Shown here piece after piece: positions 11,410 to 20,804 of a stretch of 64,000 nt of DNA (the first letter of the stretch is position 1; each line of letters starts with the position of its first letter). The position numbers and the translations under genes are program-made. Location: assembly GCA_038503035.1 (NCBI GenBank), contig JAVSML010024327.1:248001-312000 (forward strand). Reading direction: 5' to 3'. A model generated the notes under the pieces. The model searched no databases, was not told the DNA's origin, and was given only the letters and a program-made list of their open reading frames with translations. The DNA comes from Crocodylus rhombifer (taxonomy: Eukaryota > Chordata > Crocodylia > Crocodylidae).

Positions 11410-11967
11410 CCGGGATGGGCAATGTCGCAGATCTGGCCTGTGACTGGACTCCATTTCCCAGCAACCCCAGCCCACATCGCTGTGGCCAATTTCCATGGAA
11501 ACCCCAGCATTGGTAGTGCTATGACGGCGCAGGGCCAAGGTTTCCATGGAGACTGGCCCCAGCAGCGCTGGCAGAGCACACGGCTGAGCAGGGAGCTGCT
11601 CCAGGGTCGGGGCTGGGATCTTGCAGTGGTAACAGCATGGTCCAGAGCTGGGGCAGAGCCATGATCCACTACCCTGATGCCCTAGCCGGGACATGCAGGC
11701 AGCAGATCACAGCTCTGCCCTGGCTTTGGACAAGACACTGTCACTACCACAAGTTCCCAGTCCCAGAGCAGCTCCCTGCCCAGCTGCATGCCCTGCCAGT
11801 GCTGCTGGGGCTGGTCTCCATGGAAAACCTGGCCCCTCACTGGCACAGCACCACTGCTGCTGGGATTTCCACGGAAAATGGCCACAGTGATGTAGGTAGG
11901 GGCTGCTGGGCAATGGAGTCTACCACAGGCCCAATCTAGTCCATGGGCCGGACTTTGCCCACCCCTG
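11410..11967. mobile_element. hAT-like palindromic element, 558 bp, two arms of about 270 bp
   Basis: The left end begins CCGGGATGGGCAATG. The right end on the opposite strand begins CAGGGGTGGGCAAAG. The symmetry runs through the whole element: the left-arm blocks 'ctccatttcccagcaacccc', 'tttccatggagactggcccc' and 'gcagggagctgct' return inverted in the right arm, with the centre near 11680. The flanking octamers CTATTTGT (11402-11409) and CTATATCT (11968-11975) match at 6 of 8 positions, compatible with an aged hAT target duplication. Mirror-image open frames on both strands follow from the palindrome and are not genes. A transcript or single strand could fold into one long hairpin. Confidence 0.8.
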
Positions 11968-11975
11968 CTATATCT

Positions 11976-12500
11976 ATATTAAGGGCCCATTTACTACACT
12001 CACATGTGTGTCATGATTTTAGCCAGAGTACCTATCATGTGCAGGGAAGGAGCAGTTTTTCACCACCAATTTGATCTGCAGGTCAAATCCATATTTGTGT
12101 TCCTACCTGCAGTCCTGTTCCATTCATAGCTTACCTGATCTGGATGAAGGGAGTGCTTTATTTCACAGCCTCTTTGAAGCTCAGCAGAGCAGAGACAGTT
12201 GGAAATTTAAAGGACTGAGCTATACCGAGTCAGAGCAAAAGCTGCCCCCCTGGTTTCCATCCAGGAGGAAAGTTCTCATGATATGTTCATCAAAGAGCAC
12301 ATGGAAGTTAAGCACGAGTTTTTCATGAAACTGGGCATCCAAATCCCCTTGGCAAACTGCAGAGGGGTACGAAACCCTCTCCAACTTCTCCACAAAGGAA
12401 GAAAAAAGAAAGGAAAGAGAAGGACGATGAGTATGAAAGGGAGACAAGATTAGCCAAATGGCTAGTGCAACCACAAAGGGAAAGGGGACTTCACATCTCT
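11976..12500. other. Unassigned spacer between two palindromic elements
   Basis: No family is recognised. The right part is purine-rich around 12395-12425. Confidence 0.4.
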
Positions 12501-12509
12501 GCCAATGAC

Positions 12510-13114
12510 TAGGGCTGCGTGAAGCTTCGGTCCCTGATTCAATTTGGAGGAGATTTGGCCCGAATCAGTGGCCGAATCTCCAAATCTGGATCAAATCAGA
12601 GGACCCTTTAATCTCTCTGAATCGAATCAGAACCCTCCGAATGGGTTCGGAAAGATTCAGTGATTCGGACATACGGACAGCTTGAAATGTTTTTTCTACA
12701 TACCTCTAGGTAGCAGGCGGCTTGTGAGTGCTGCAATCCTGGGGCACGTGGAGCATCCCACAGGAGCGCAGAGGGGTCCCCAGCTTGCTCAGCAGCAGAC
12801 CCAGAAGTGGACCAGAAGCATTTCCAGTCTGCTTCTGGGTTTGCCGCTGAGCACATGGAGGGTCCCCCTGCACTCCTGTGGGATGCTCCATCCGCCCCAG
12901 CATCGCAGCACTCATGAACTGCACTGGTACCTCAAGGTATGTAGAAAAAAACATTTAAAGCTGTGTCTGTGTCCAAATCACCGATTCTCCAAATTAGTAT
13001 CGAATCTTTAGATTCAGATTCAGCCAAATCGAATCAGGGACAGTGATCCGAATCAACGAATCGAATCACTGTCCCTGATTCAGGCTGAATCCAAATCCAA
13101 ATTGCACACCCCTA
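12510..13114. mobile_element. hAT-like palindromic element, 605 bp, with 8-bp target duplication
   Basis: The left end begins TAGGGCTGCGTGAAG. The right end on the opposite strand begins TAGGGGTGTGCAATT. The flanking octamers are CCAATGAC (12502-12509) and TCAATGAC (13115-13122), matching at 7 of 8. The inner arms are also inverted copies: 'tgaaatgttttttctacatacct' at 12684 returns inverted near 12945, and 'gagcatcccacaggagcgcag' at 12751 returns inverted near 12880. The centre is about 12812. The outer 150 bp of both arms are rich in GATTCG/CGAATC words. No transposase frame is present; the frames of about 80-110 codons are mirror pairs. Confidence 0.88.
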
Positions 13115-13194
13115 TCAATGACTCACTTTAGTGCCATAAAGAAATCACTCAGGCACCTATTTTTGCTCCTAAATCCTGAAGGCAAGCTTTAAAA

Positions 13195-13320
13195 TCTCCC
13201 CTTAGTTCCCCTACCTGTGAAGTAGGGAGCTTCACACATGCTTGCACACCTGTGTAAAGCAGTTTATGGCCTTGAGGTTATGGTGCTATATAAAAGCAAA
13301 AATAATATCATTATAATGTA
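13195..13320 (+). repeat. MIR/CORE-SINE relic, 3' half
   Basis: A 'cccctacctgtgaagtaggga' block near 13208 corresponds to the MIR 'cccatctgtaaaatgggga' segment. It is followed by 'gtgtaaagcagttt' and 'ggtgctatataaaagcaaa' (near 13282), which is the MIR 3' end. The order and orientation are right; the divergence is high. Confidence 0.6.
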
Positions 13321-13324
13321 GCAA

Positions 13325-14220
13325 TTGGGTTTATATTTAGCTGACCCTTAATAATAGCATCAGTGCAGCATAGAAAAGCAAATGTCGAGCGGGATTAAAC
13401 CAGTGCATCTCCACTGAATTCAGCTGAGTTATAGAAATAGGAAAAAAATAATCTGACCCAGAGTTTCCATAGATTCACAACAAAACCCATTTACTTTGAA
13501 AAAACTAAAATATATCCCATATCATTTTTAATGGCTTTCCCAACTTACTTTCTGACAAAACTTCAAGTAATAAAAGTACAGTAAATACAGATTCCACATT
13601 AAAAACTCCTCATACACCTCAGCAAATTACAAATCACAAAGCAATTTGGGATTCTCACCTCTCTTTATGACGACGCAGTGCATGCCAGTTTGTGTAGAAA
13701 TCCACTGTTTGAACCATCAAAAAAGCCCATAAATCCAGATTACATATTAAAAATATTCATCTAGGATAGGAATTTAAACCAGAGTAAAAGCAAAATGTTT
13801 TTTCCCCCTTCCTAAATTATCTTACCAATTTTACTGTCACATACATTTTTCCCACTGACTTTTACTGACAACCAATTTTGATAGGTTCACTTTTTTTACT
13901 GGCATGCAATAAATTTAATGACAGTTGGCAACCTAATGTTGACATGGTGATAGGATTTGATTTGACCACCAATTCTTAAAGGTAAACTTTATTTTGAATG
14001 TGATAGCTGCTATCAGTTTAGACAGATACCCAGTCCTGGTGTATTGTGTCTACTGGGCGTAGGAGCAGAATATCAAAATAGACCAGCTCCTAAAGTCCTT
14101 ACGCTGTTTTCTTTTTGGTAAAACTCCCCAAAGGAGGTGTTTTCCTTCCTTCATCCTCATTTATCTATGTAGGTGCTCAGACAGATTTCATTCATCACTA
14201 TAGATGCCTTCCCCCATTCC
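13325..14220. other. AT-rich unassigned DNA
   Basis: No gene or repeat family is recognised. Short A and T runs are frequent, and there is no frame longer than about 60 codons. Confidence 0.45.
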
Positions 14221-14224
14221 TCCC

Positions 14225-14330
14225 CCATTTGACAGGTGGAGAACCAAGGCACAGCATATATGAAGTGTCTTGCCCACATTTAAGCAGAAAGTCTATGGCT
14301 GAGCAGTGAAAACAGCAGCTGCTGTTTGGG
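14225..14330 (-). repeat. MIR SINE relic
   Basis: The antisense MIR core is visible as 'catttgacaggtggagaacc' then 'aaggcacagc' and 'cttgcccac' followed by 'gctgagcagtg'. This corresponds to the reverse complement of the 'ctgtaaaatggg' to 'ggcagagc' region. Confidence 0.6.
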
Positions 14331-14339
14331 TCCTGTTCA

Positions 14340-14928
14340 CTTGCCAGTCCTTCCTATACCCCAGTCCCTTCTGGACCACTGAAGGAATATATAAGCCCAC
14401 AAAAAATTTACCAAGTTTAAAATCCCCCACTGTGCTGCAGGCAATCCTATGTTATTCATTTTGCAATACCTTGGGTTGAGAGTAAATCAGTGCAGGGAGG
14501 GAGAAACAGAGGGATAGTTGTAATGCCAGCTGGTACCGCCACTCTAGGCCATGCTGCCACCCAGAACAGCCCTTGGCTGCACCTCCTAGAGACACAGCAG
14601 CCCAGGAATTCAATGGCTCAATGTAAATAGACAAAGGATTTTAGCATTTGGCTTTATTTTTGCACAGAAAACAATTGTGCAACTAAGTATAAAATCTCTA
14701 ACTTTATCCTACGCTGCAGACCTCTCTTTCTACTTAACTTCAATATTTTATGGCCTCTGTTATAGCTGCTAGATGGCTGCCCCTTCAACTCCTCCAGGTA
14801 TTTCAAAACATACTCCCCCCTGGTCTGAGACCTCAGGGTATCACTTGTCTTGCTGTTCTCAGACTGAGCTGCAATCTCTGGAGAATCAACAGAGATTTCC
14901 TTGAGGGGTCTACCTTGATTTCCACTTC
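14340..14928. other. Unassigned DNA with one odd minus-strand frame
   Basis: A minus-strand frame of 112 codons (14654-14992) starts inside the neighbouring palindrome and contains a Ser/Thr/Glu-rich stretch, then EYVLKYLEELKG. It has no recognised domain, and its N-terminus is made of repeat DNA, so I treat it as a chance frame or a fragment of an unknown repeat. Confidence 0.35.
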
Positions 14929-15188
14929 TGATAGCAGTATTGCCAACTCTCATGATTTTTGGCGTTGCTCTTAAAGTCTGTGGTTCAAGCATGTGAAAAA
15001 TTTAGCTCTTTCTTTTATTTATATATATATACACACACATATATATACACATATACATACATATACATATATATTTATATATATATACATATATACATAT
15101 AAAAGAAAGAGCTAAGTTTTTCACATTCCCAAACCATAGACTTTAAGAACAACACCAAAAATCATGAGAGCTGGCAATACTGCTATCA
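14929..15188. mobile_element. Palindromic miniature element with two 88-bp arms around an AT microsatellite
   Basis: The left arm (14929-15016) starts TGATAGCAGTATTGCCA. The right arm (15101-15188) is its inverted copy ending TGGCAATACTGCTATCA. The arms agree at roughly nine of ten positions by eye, including the inner end 'agctctttctttt'. The loop at 15017-15100 is a mixed TA/CATA/CACA microsatellite. Family unknown; the closest analogue is a foldback-type MITE. No target duplication is clear. Confidence 0.75.
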
Positions 15189-15339
15189 TTTCTGTGGCAA
15201 TGACAGCGTTGACCACCACCAAACTGGGCTTGTGAAGCAATCAGGTTTATTGTATTTATTCCAATCCAAGATGAGGTTTCCCCTCCCTGTCAACATGGGG
15301 GGAAAAAACCCTCATTTCAGATGCGAGTACAAGCAGGAG

Positions 15340-15725
15340 GGCAGCAGAAGGAGTTGGAGTCAGAACCACAGCTGCTGCCTACCCACCACCCCTGCTCCTC
15401 AATACATCCTCCCTTCCCCAGGGAGCAGTGGGGCCACAGCCAGAGCCAGAGCTGGGAGGGGACAGTAAGTAGCAGTGGCAGGGGGAGAAGCAGCACAGGG
15501 GGTAGACAGCAGGGCAGGAATTAAGGAGGGGGTGCAAATGGTGGTCAGGGGGTGCAGGCACCAGGGGGAGAGGCAGGCAACAGGGAGCACAGACGTGGGG
15601 GCAGAAGCAGGAGGAGGAGCAAGTGGGAGGGCAGCCAAGAAAGGGGGGAAAGTTGAGGATGAACAGACACTGGTGGGGCAAGCAGCCAGGGGGGAAAGCA
15701 GTGGGGAGCAGGCAGCAAGGGGTAG
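15340..15725. repeat. Purine-rich GC-rich low-complexity block
   Basis: The plus strand is made of G-rich purine runs such as 'gggaggggaca', 'gcagggggagaagcagc' and 'aggaggaggagcaagtggg', repeating irregularly. Frames on both strands stay open because stop codons are rare in such sequence. No coding motif is seen. Confidence 0.6.
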
Positions 15726-16485
15726 AATGACAAACTTATTACCCTCCCAAAAATTAGATTCTAGACACAGAAAATTATAACGTGTTAATCAATTTTTCAG
15801 TCTAGAAACCCATTTTTGGGAGGTCATCTTAAATTCAGCACTGTCTTGGATTCAGGTAAATATGGTATTTAGAACAAAAGGATTTCAGTGAAAATGTATC
15901 TTTAAAAAAATATAAAACAAATGATAAATATATCTGACTCATACTGAAGGCTCACTAATCTCTGGCATTGGGAAGGTCAAGGTCTTTCAAAGCCCTTTGC
16001 AGAGCCTGTCTGTGTCAGCCTGTCTCCCTAGACAGCTGTGGACAAGTGAACCTCTCTCACACAAATCTAAATGCTTTTTAGAGCAGTGATAGGGGTATGC
16101 AAGCAATATAGTAAAGGGGCTGGGGAGGACCTTTAATTTAGTAGCTCCAGCTCTAGCATATTAAAATTTACAACTCACTGGAGCCAGAAGTGATAATGCC
16201 TTGAAGTTAACAGCACAACCCTGTGTCTTTCAGGACTATCCCAAAATGTACTTACTGGGTAGGCCATCTTGTCCTCCACACATCCCCCATTAAATTAAAA
16301 AATTATGTCATATGTGATAAATGCTCCATGACCCCAAGTCAATCAATCTCACTGGTTCACTAGATTACCTTAGACTACCACTACCATTTAGACTGTCAAT
16401 ATATTAGATATGGACAGTGTTCATGACATTACTACATATGCGCTCCGTTTGTGTCACAACCTCTCATCACTATGCTATCCAAGCC
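15726..16485. other. Unassigned AT-rich DNA
   Basis: No gene or known repeat is recognised between the purine block and the next MIR. Confidence 0.4.
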
Positions 16486-16489
16486 CTTC

Positions 16490-16665
16490 ACAGTGTGTTG
16501 TAAGGAAGTGCTGTTATTTCCATTTAAAAATGGGGAAAATGGGGAAATGAGGTTTAGAAACACTCAAATGATTAGTACAAGGTCACAAGAGACTCACAGA
16601 CCACAATGTGGAACTGTCCCTGGGTCTCCTGAAAACAAGCTTAGTTCCCTAAGAACTAGATCAGG
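16490..16665 (-). repeat. MIR SINE relic
   Basis: This is the antisense MIR: 'tccatttaaaaatgggga' followed by 'aaatgaggtttag', then 'caaggtcacaagagactcac' and a tRNA-like remnant. It lies immediately left of the 5' LTR of the gypsy remnant, which probably marks that insertion edge. Confidence 0.6.
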
Positions 16666-16676
16666 CTTATAATGAT

Positions 16677-16855
16677 AGACACTATAATTTAGAGAGGTTC
16701 CCAAACAGAAGACTCAAGAAGTTGGGAGATGGTCCCTAATGGGAGCAGCTAAGGAGTTAGTTAGAGAGATGGACTAAAGACCTGCAGAGGCTTGTCTACA
16801 GCTCCACAATAAAACTTGTAGTTCTTGTTCACATATGCCTGTGTTTATTGAATCA
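16677..16855 (+). repeat. Ty3/gypsy 5' LTR, left-truncated
   Basis: About 180 bp match, block by block, the LTR at 20074-20385. Shared blocks include 'gggagcagcta', 'gagttagttagagaga', 'cctgcagaggct', 'ctccacaataaaac' (polyadenylation signal AATAAA at about 16807) and a terminal 'tgtgtttattgaatca'. The left part of the LTR is missing here. The two LTRs frame gag and protease remnants on the same strand. Confidence 0.75.
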
Positions 16856-16864
16856 GTGATCATT

Positions 16865-18375
16865 AGGGCAAGGGGCACACATTACATATAAACCAGTTTA
16901 AGTGATCAGAAACTGATTTAAACCTGCAACAGAACAGATATCCAGTGCACACAAACCAGTTTCAAAATGGCCAAAACCATTCTGAGATAAACCTGGCTGA
17001 ATGTAGTATCAGACTTAACAGATCGAGCTCAAAATGGTTTATGCAATGTCTGTCCCAGACCCCTTCCTAGCTTAAGTTAAACCGTAGTCCTCCAGCATCC
17101 CAGCATGCTCTCTGGGCTAAGCTTTGCTCTCTGCTCCAGAGCAGGGCTGGCCCCATACCTCTGCTCCCTAGCCTGAGCAGGCACAGGACATGGTGAGGTA
17201 TTGGCCAGCGTGGCCTCATTAAAGCAAAGTGGGCAGGGAGGGAATTAATTCTTCCCTCCTTCCCCATCATAGCCAGGGTCTGCCTGCCTGCTGGGAAGCA
17301 GAGGGGAGGGGTCTGCAGTGGTGGCCCCTGGGGCTGGCAGACCCCAGCTGCAGGGCAAAAGGGACAGAAGGAGAGATTAACCCTTCTCCCTGCTGCCTTC
17401 ACCTTAGCAGGTATGGTTGTCCCATGGGGCAAGGAGGAGGGTTCTGTTCTGTTCTGTGCTGGGGGGGGACTCTTCCCCCTCCTCCTCTTCCTTCTGCCCC
17501 CCACCACTATGGGGCAGGAACGGGGGGCTCTGTGCAATGCATGCCAGGCCATGCTGTGCTCACTGACTAGGCCCAGCATACCCATCACTGAGCTGTACCT
17601 TCTGGGGGTGGGCCCCCACAGCCCATTCTGTCCAGTCTGTGCAGCTGCCTCAGCAAGGGCTGAGGAAGGCTGGTCCAGGCCATGGGGTGGGCCCATTCTT
17701 GGAAGCTGTGGCTCAATTACAGCCACTCCCTGCACCCCACCATGGTGGCGGGGAGAGGAGGAGGAGGAAAGAGTCCCCCCCAGCACTGAACAGAGCTCCC
17801 CTCCCCACCCCATGGGGGGGAAGAGGGGGAAGAGCAGCAGGGGGAGAGTTCCCCTCCAGGGCTGGGCAGCCTCACAGAGCCTCCTTCCCCACCCCGTGGT
17901 GGCAGAGGGGGGAGAAGGAGGGGAAAGAGCCCCCTTCCCCCCCCCCCAACTGCACCAAGCAGAGCCTCCCTCCCCACCCTGCATCGGTGGAGAAGAGGGA
18001 GAAGGGGGAAGAGTTCTCCTCTGGGGACAGGCAGCCCTGTGTGCCAGGATTGCTCCCAGCTGTCAGGGAGCCACTGGGGCAGGCAGAGCTCTCCCCTCCT
18101 TCTCCCCCTTCCCCACCACAGTGGTCTGGCCACACTCCCTCTTCCCCCACCCTTGGCACCCTGCAGGCCCAGGCTGGAGTTTAAACCCCACATCAGTCTT
18201 ACTTGGGCTTGCCCATGCCCCCTCCTCAGCTCAGCTTCCCTGTGGAAGGGAAGGGAGGGCTGCTCTAGCGCCCCTGGGCTTCTGACCCGAGCCATTGTAG
18301 GCAAGCGCCTGCATTTCCAGAATGAAAAGGGAACTCTATTCACTTGCAAACTGGTTCAATCTCTGCAAGTTAGAC
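16865..18375. mobile_element. GC-rich insertion inside the gypsy element, probable DNA transposon
   Basis: This block separates the 5' LTR from gag and is not retroelement-like. Its left edge carries 'ataaaccagtttaagtgatca'; near the right edge 'cacttgcaaactggttcaa' is a partial inverted match, suggesting terminal inverted repeats. The interior is extremely GC-rich. Frames of 305 codons (minus) and 290 codons (plus) overlap almost completely, are Pro/Gly/Ser-rich and have no domain; they reflect base composition. No target duplication was identified, so the class is inference. Confidence 0.4.
17738..18045. repeat. GC-rich minisatellite, about four units of about 85 bp
   Basis: Units begin with CCCCACC at about 17738, 17803, 17889 and 17973. 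Each carries a small inverted repeat around CCA-TGG, then a purine run (gaggggggaagaggggg-like), then AGAG followed by a C run and 'cagagcctccct'. The unit lengths vary from about 65 to 86 bp. G and C runs alternate strand asymmetry within each unit. Confidence 0.65.
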
Positions 18376-18589
18376 TAACCTGAAACGGAAGTTGGAAACT
18401 GAGAGCAAGTGGAGCAATGCAGCCAAGTGGAAGGACAAGGGCCAGAGTAAGTGACTGACCTGCACCATTAGAGTCTGGACAATTTGTGATAGAAGTGTTA
18501 CAAAGGGTTGAGTGGCACCCAGCCGCCACAGGGACAGAAGAGAAAACTGACAAATTCATATCCTCCGTCTTCTTGCATACTGTGGGGGA

Positions 18590-18952
18590 GGAAGGGAAGC
18601 CTTGGCTGCTTATAACACCTTTACCTTCAATGAAAGCCAAAATATATTAGTAAGTAAAATAGTGTCCAAATCTGAGGAGTCCTGCATGCCAAAATAGAAT
18701 GAGTCTCTTGAACGACAAAGGGTTTTTTTTATGGACAAACAGGAACAGAGCAAAATATAGACCAGTATGTTGCTGAACTAAAGAGAATGAATAAGAACGG
18801 TGCTTTTGGAAACTTGACAGAATCTCTGACTAGAGATAGGATTATTTGTGGTTTTGCAGATGCTACCTTACAAGAAAGGCTATTGTGTGAAGAATACTTG
18901 CCCCTAGAAAAAACTGTCCAAATATGGGAGGTTAACATGAACATTGCGTGCT
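18590..18952 (+). pseudogene. Ty3/gypsy gag, capsid part, broken
   Basis: Gag forms the particle of an LTR retrotransposon. Across mixed frames the order matches Ty3/gypsy capsid proteins: a segment ending FTFNES near 18630, NESLERQRVFF near 18700 (after an in-frame TAG), then NIDQYVAELK, LTRDRIICGFADATLQERLL and LPLEKTVQIWE up to about 18935. One frameshift lies near 18740. The best frame begins at 18787. It is cut at about 18952 by a GC-rich miniature element and resumes at about 19200. This family is not a known vertebrate gene here: stops, frameshift and insertion show a dead retroelement. Confidence 0.75.
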
Positions 18953-19200
18953 TCCCCAGGCTGGGGGGCGGGGGGGCATGGCGATCGCCTGCAGGTGGCA
19001 ACAGTGGTGTCGGCGGTAAGTGGGAAGCTTCTGCAGGTGGCCACAGCAGTGTTGGCAGCAGGGGAGGTGGCAAACTCCAACAGGCAATCGGTGACCACAT
19101 GCAGACACTGCTGGCAGTGTTGACGGGGAGGAGGAGCAGTGGCAGCCAATCCCGGGGGGTGCATGTCCACTTGTGTGCACCCCCTATGCATCGCCAATAG
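18953..19200 (-). mobile_element. GC-rich miniature element inserted in gypsy gag
   Basis: This 250-bp block interrupts gag between the capsid and zinc-knuckle parts. Its reverse complement resembles the element at 54635-54926: both begin with 'ttggc...gggggtgcac', continue with 'gcatg-gcac-ccc' and then with repeated 'cacctgcag', 'gccaccac' and 'ctgccagc' words. The left junction has a G run at 18962-18976. The target duplication is not clear. Confidence 0.6.
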
Positions 19201-20073
19201 GAGGTTATGCAGCAAATGTGGAAGGCAACATGACCCCAAACATTGTTCTACGTTTGGGAAGCTCTTTACTGTAACGAGAAGAGCCATTTTCCCACATACT
19301 GCAGATCCCAGACACAAAAACCTCAAGTGCATACAGCTGAGGATGAAATAGAGAATTTCTTTTTATGGATACGATTGAATCAAGCAAAATTAGTGAGAGG
19401 GACTGAAACTTTCCAGTGAAAGTGCAAAGAGAAACAGTTTCATTTATGTTGGACACTGGAGCTCAGGTTAATATTCTATCAGACCATAAATATAGAAAAT
19501 GAAAAATTAAGACCAATTTAAGTAACTGGCTGTTCAGGAACAAATATACCAGTAAAAGGGAAATGCATTGCTAGCATCCAGAATAAAAATGAAGTATATG
19601 AACCCCATTCATTGTGGTACCTAGAGAGGTAACACCAATTGTAGGTCTGGATCCTTGTGGAAAAAATGAATCCAGTTAAGCGTGTGCTTGCACTACAAGA
19701 TGACACAACATTCAGGCTTCCTCTTGGCTATCACAGCCTAAATCTGGATAATCTTCTAGGAATTAACAGATTTTTTTCCAAAACACAAAAACAACTTATG
19801 GGACGACATGTGCCAAGGGACACAAATCCAAATACTGTCATACAGGAAAAGGAAATCAGCCTCAGTGGGCTGTAGCTAATGGCATCTGTGCTATGTGCAG
19901 AAGCACAGCTATCAGAACTGCAAGTCAGCCAGATCCTAAGGACTCAAGTTTATCAAGGCTCAAAGGAAAAGCTTCCCACTAAAAACAAATCAGAAACTGG
20001 ATATGATACTTTGCTGGTTTGTGAAGGAAGTGAACCCTCTAAAAGAGCTGAAGAAAAAGGGGGAATAGGAAAG
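19201..20073 (+). pseudogene. Ty3/gypsy gag zinc-knuckle remnant, protease and pol remnant, broken
   Basis: The first part reads LCSKCGRQHDPKHCSTFGK (19206-19262), a C-x2-C-x4-H-x4-C nucleic-acid-binding knuckle followed by a remnant of a second one. Near 19440-19490 another frame reads VSFMLDTGAQVNILS; DTGA is the active site of the aspartic protease that cleaves the polyprotein. A block TPIVGLDPCGKN near 19630 matches the region after the protease. The rest lacks a recognisable reverse transcriptase, so most of pol is deleted. A purine-rich tract (about 20053-20073) precedes the 3' LTR, as expected for plus-strand priming. Stops and frameshifts are frequent. Confidence 0.75.
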
Positions 20074-20385
20074 TGAGTGGTAAAGACTCACTCCAGAGTG
20101 AGGAGCTGGCAACCTCTCCTCTGTAGATGGGCGTTACTGGAATTGTGTTAATAAATGTTTGTACCTCTTCTGAAGAGGGAAGATATATCGACAGAATTTA
20201 TAAATGAGAGAGGCTCTCTAACAGGAGATTGAGGAAACTGGAAAATGAGAGACTGTCTCTCAGTTGGGAGCAGCTAGCAAATTAGTTAGAGAGACTAACT
20301 GCCTGCAGAGGCTCATCTACTGCTCCACAATAAAACCTGCTGTTAGTTCTTCTCATCCATGTATGCTTGTGTTTACTGAACACTA
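20074..20385 (+). repeat. Ty3/gypsy 3' LTR
   Basis: The region begins TGAGTGG after a purine tract and ends about 'tttactgaaca'. It contains blocks shared with the 5' LTR at 16677-16855, including 'gggagcagctag', 'tgcctgcagaggctc' and 'ctccacaataaaacc' (AATAAA at about 20329). The extra 5' portion (20074-20210), absent from the truncated 5' LTR, would be U3. The start is inferred from the TG and the adjacent purine tract. Confidence 0.7.
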
Positions 20386-20432
20386 CAGTGCTTAAGCCGT
20401 CTTCCATTCATTTTGCTTCTTTTCCCTTAGAC

Positions 20433-20698
20433 CACCGGTTCTCCACCTTTTTAGATTCAAGGCACCCCTCCATAACTTTTGTGAATTTAGCAGCACCCTA
20501 TTTCAAAACCTCGTTTATATATTATAGTATTTTCCTGCTCAAATAGTGGCCAGGAGGGAGAAGGAGCAGCTGGTAGGGTAGAGTCTGCACAGCAGTAAGG
20601 AAAGGAGGAGTAGCTGGAAGGCAATAGCTTGCACTTATAGCCTTTCTCCTAGCAGCACCCTTCAAAAGCTACCAAGGCACCCAGGTTGAGAATCACTG
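20433..20698. mobile_element. hAT (Charlie-like) miniature element, 266 bp, perfect 8-bp target duplication
   Basis: CCTTAGAC is present on both sides, at 20425-20432 and 20699-20706, an exact 8-bp duplication. The left end is CACCGGTTCTCCACC and the right end on the opposite strand is CAGTGATTCTCAACC; both follow the 'CAGTGGTTCTCAACC' terminus of hAT-Charlie elements. 'aaggcacccc' follows the left end and 'caaggcaccc' precedes the right end. No transposase is encoded. Confidence 0.9.
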
Positions 20699-20804
20699 CC
20701 TTAGACCAATCAAATACTTTCCCCCAGAACTTCCCACAAATATTCCTCTGTCAAGTTGAAGCATCTACCTTTTTGCCAGTCACAAGCTACAATTGAGTTG
20801 TTAA

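Noticed and set aside
11376..11939. Several frames of 65-108 codons around 11.4-11.9 kb
   Set aside because: They come in mirror pairs caused by the palindrome.
14654..14992. A 112-codon minus-strand frame as a possible host exon
   Set aside because: Its start lies inside the palindromic element at 14929-15188, and there is no recognised domain or splice context.
17067..18285. Two open frames of about 300 codons on opposite strands
   Set aside because: They overlap over most of their length in a GC-rich minisatellite, are dominated by Pro, Gly and Ser, and have no domain. Open frames are expected from low stop-codon content.
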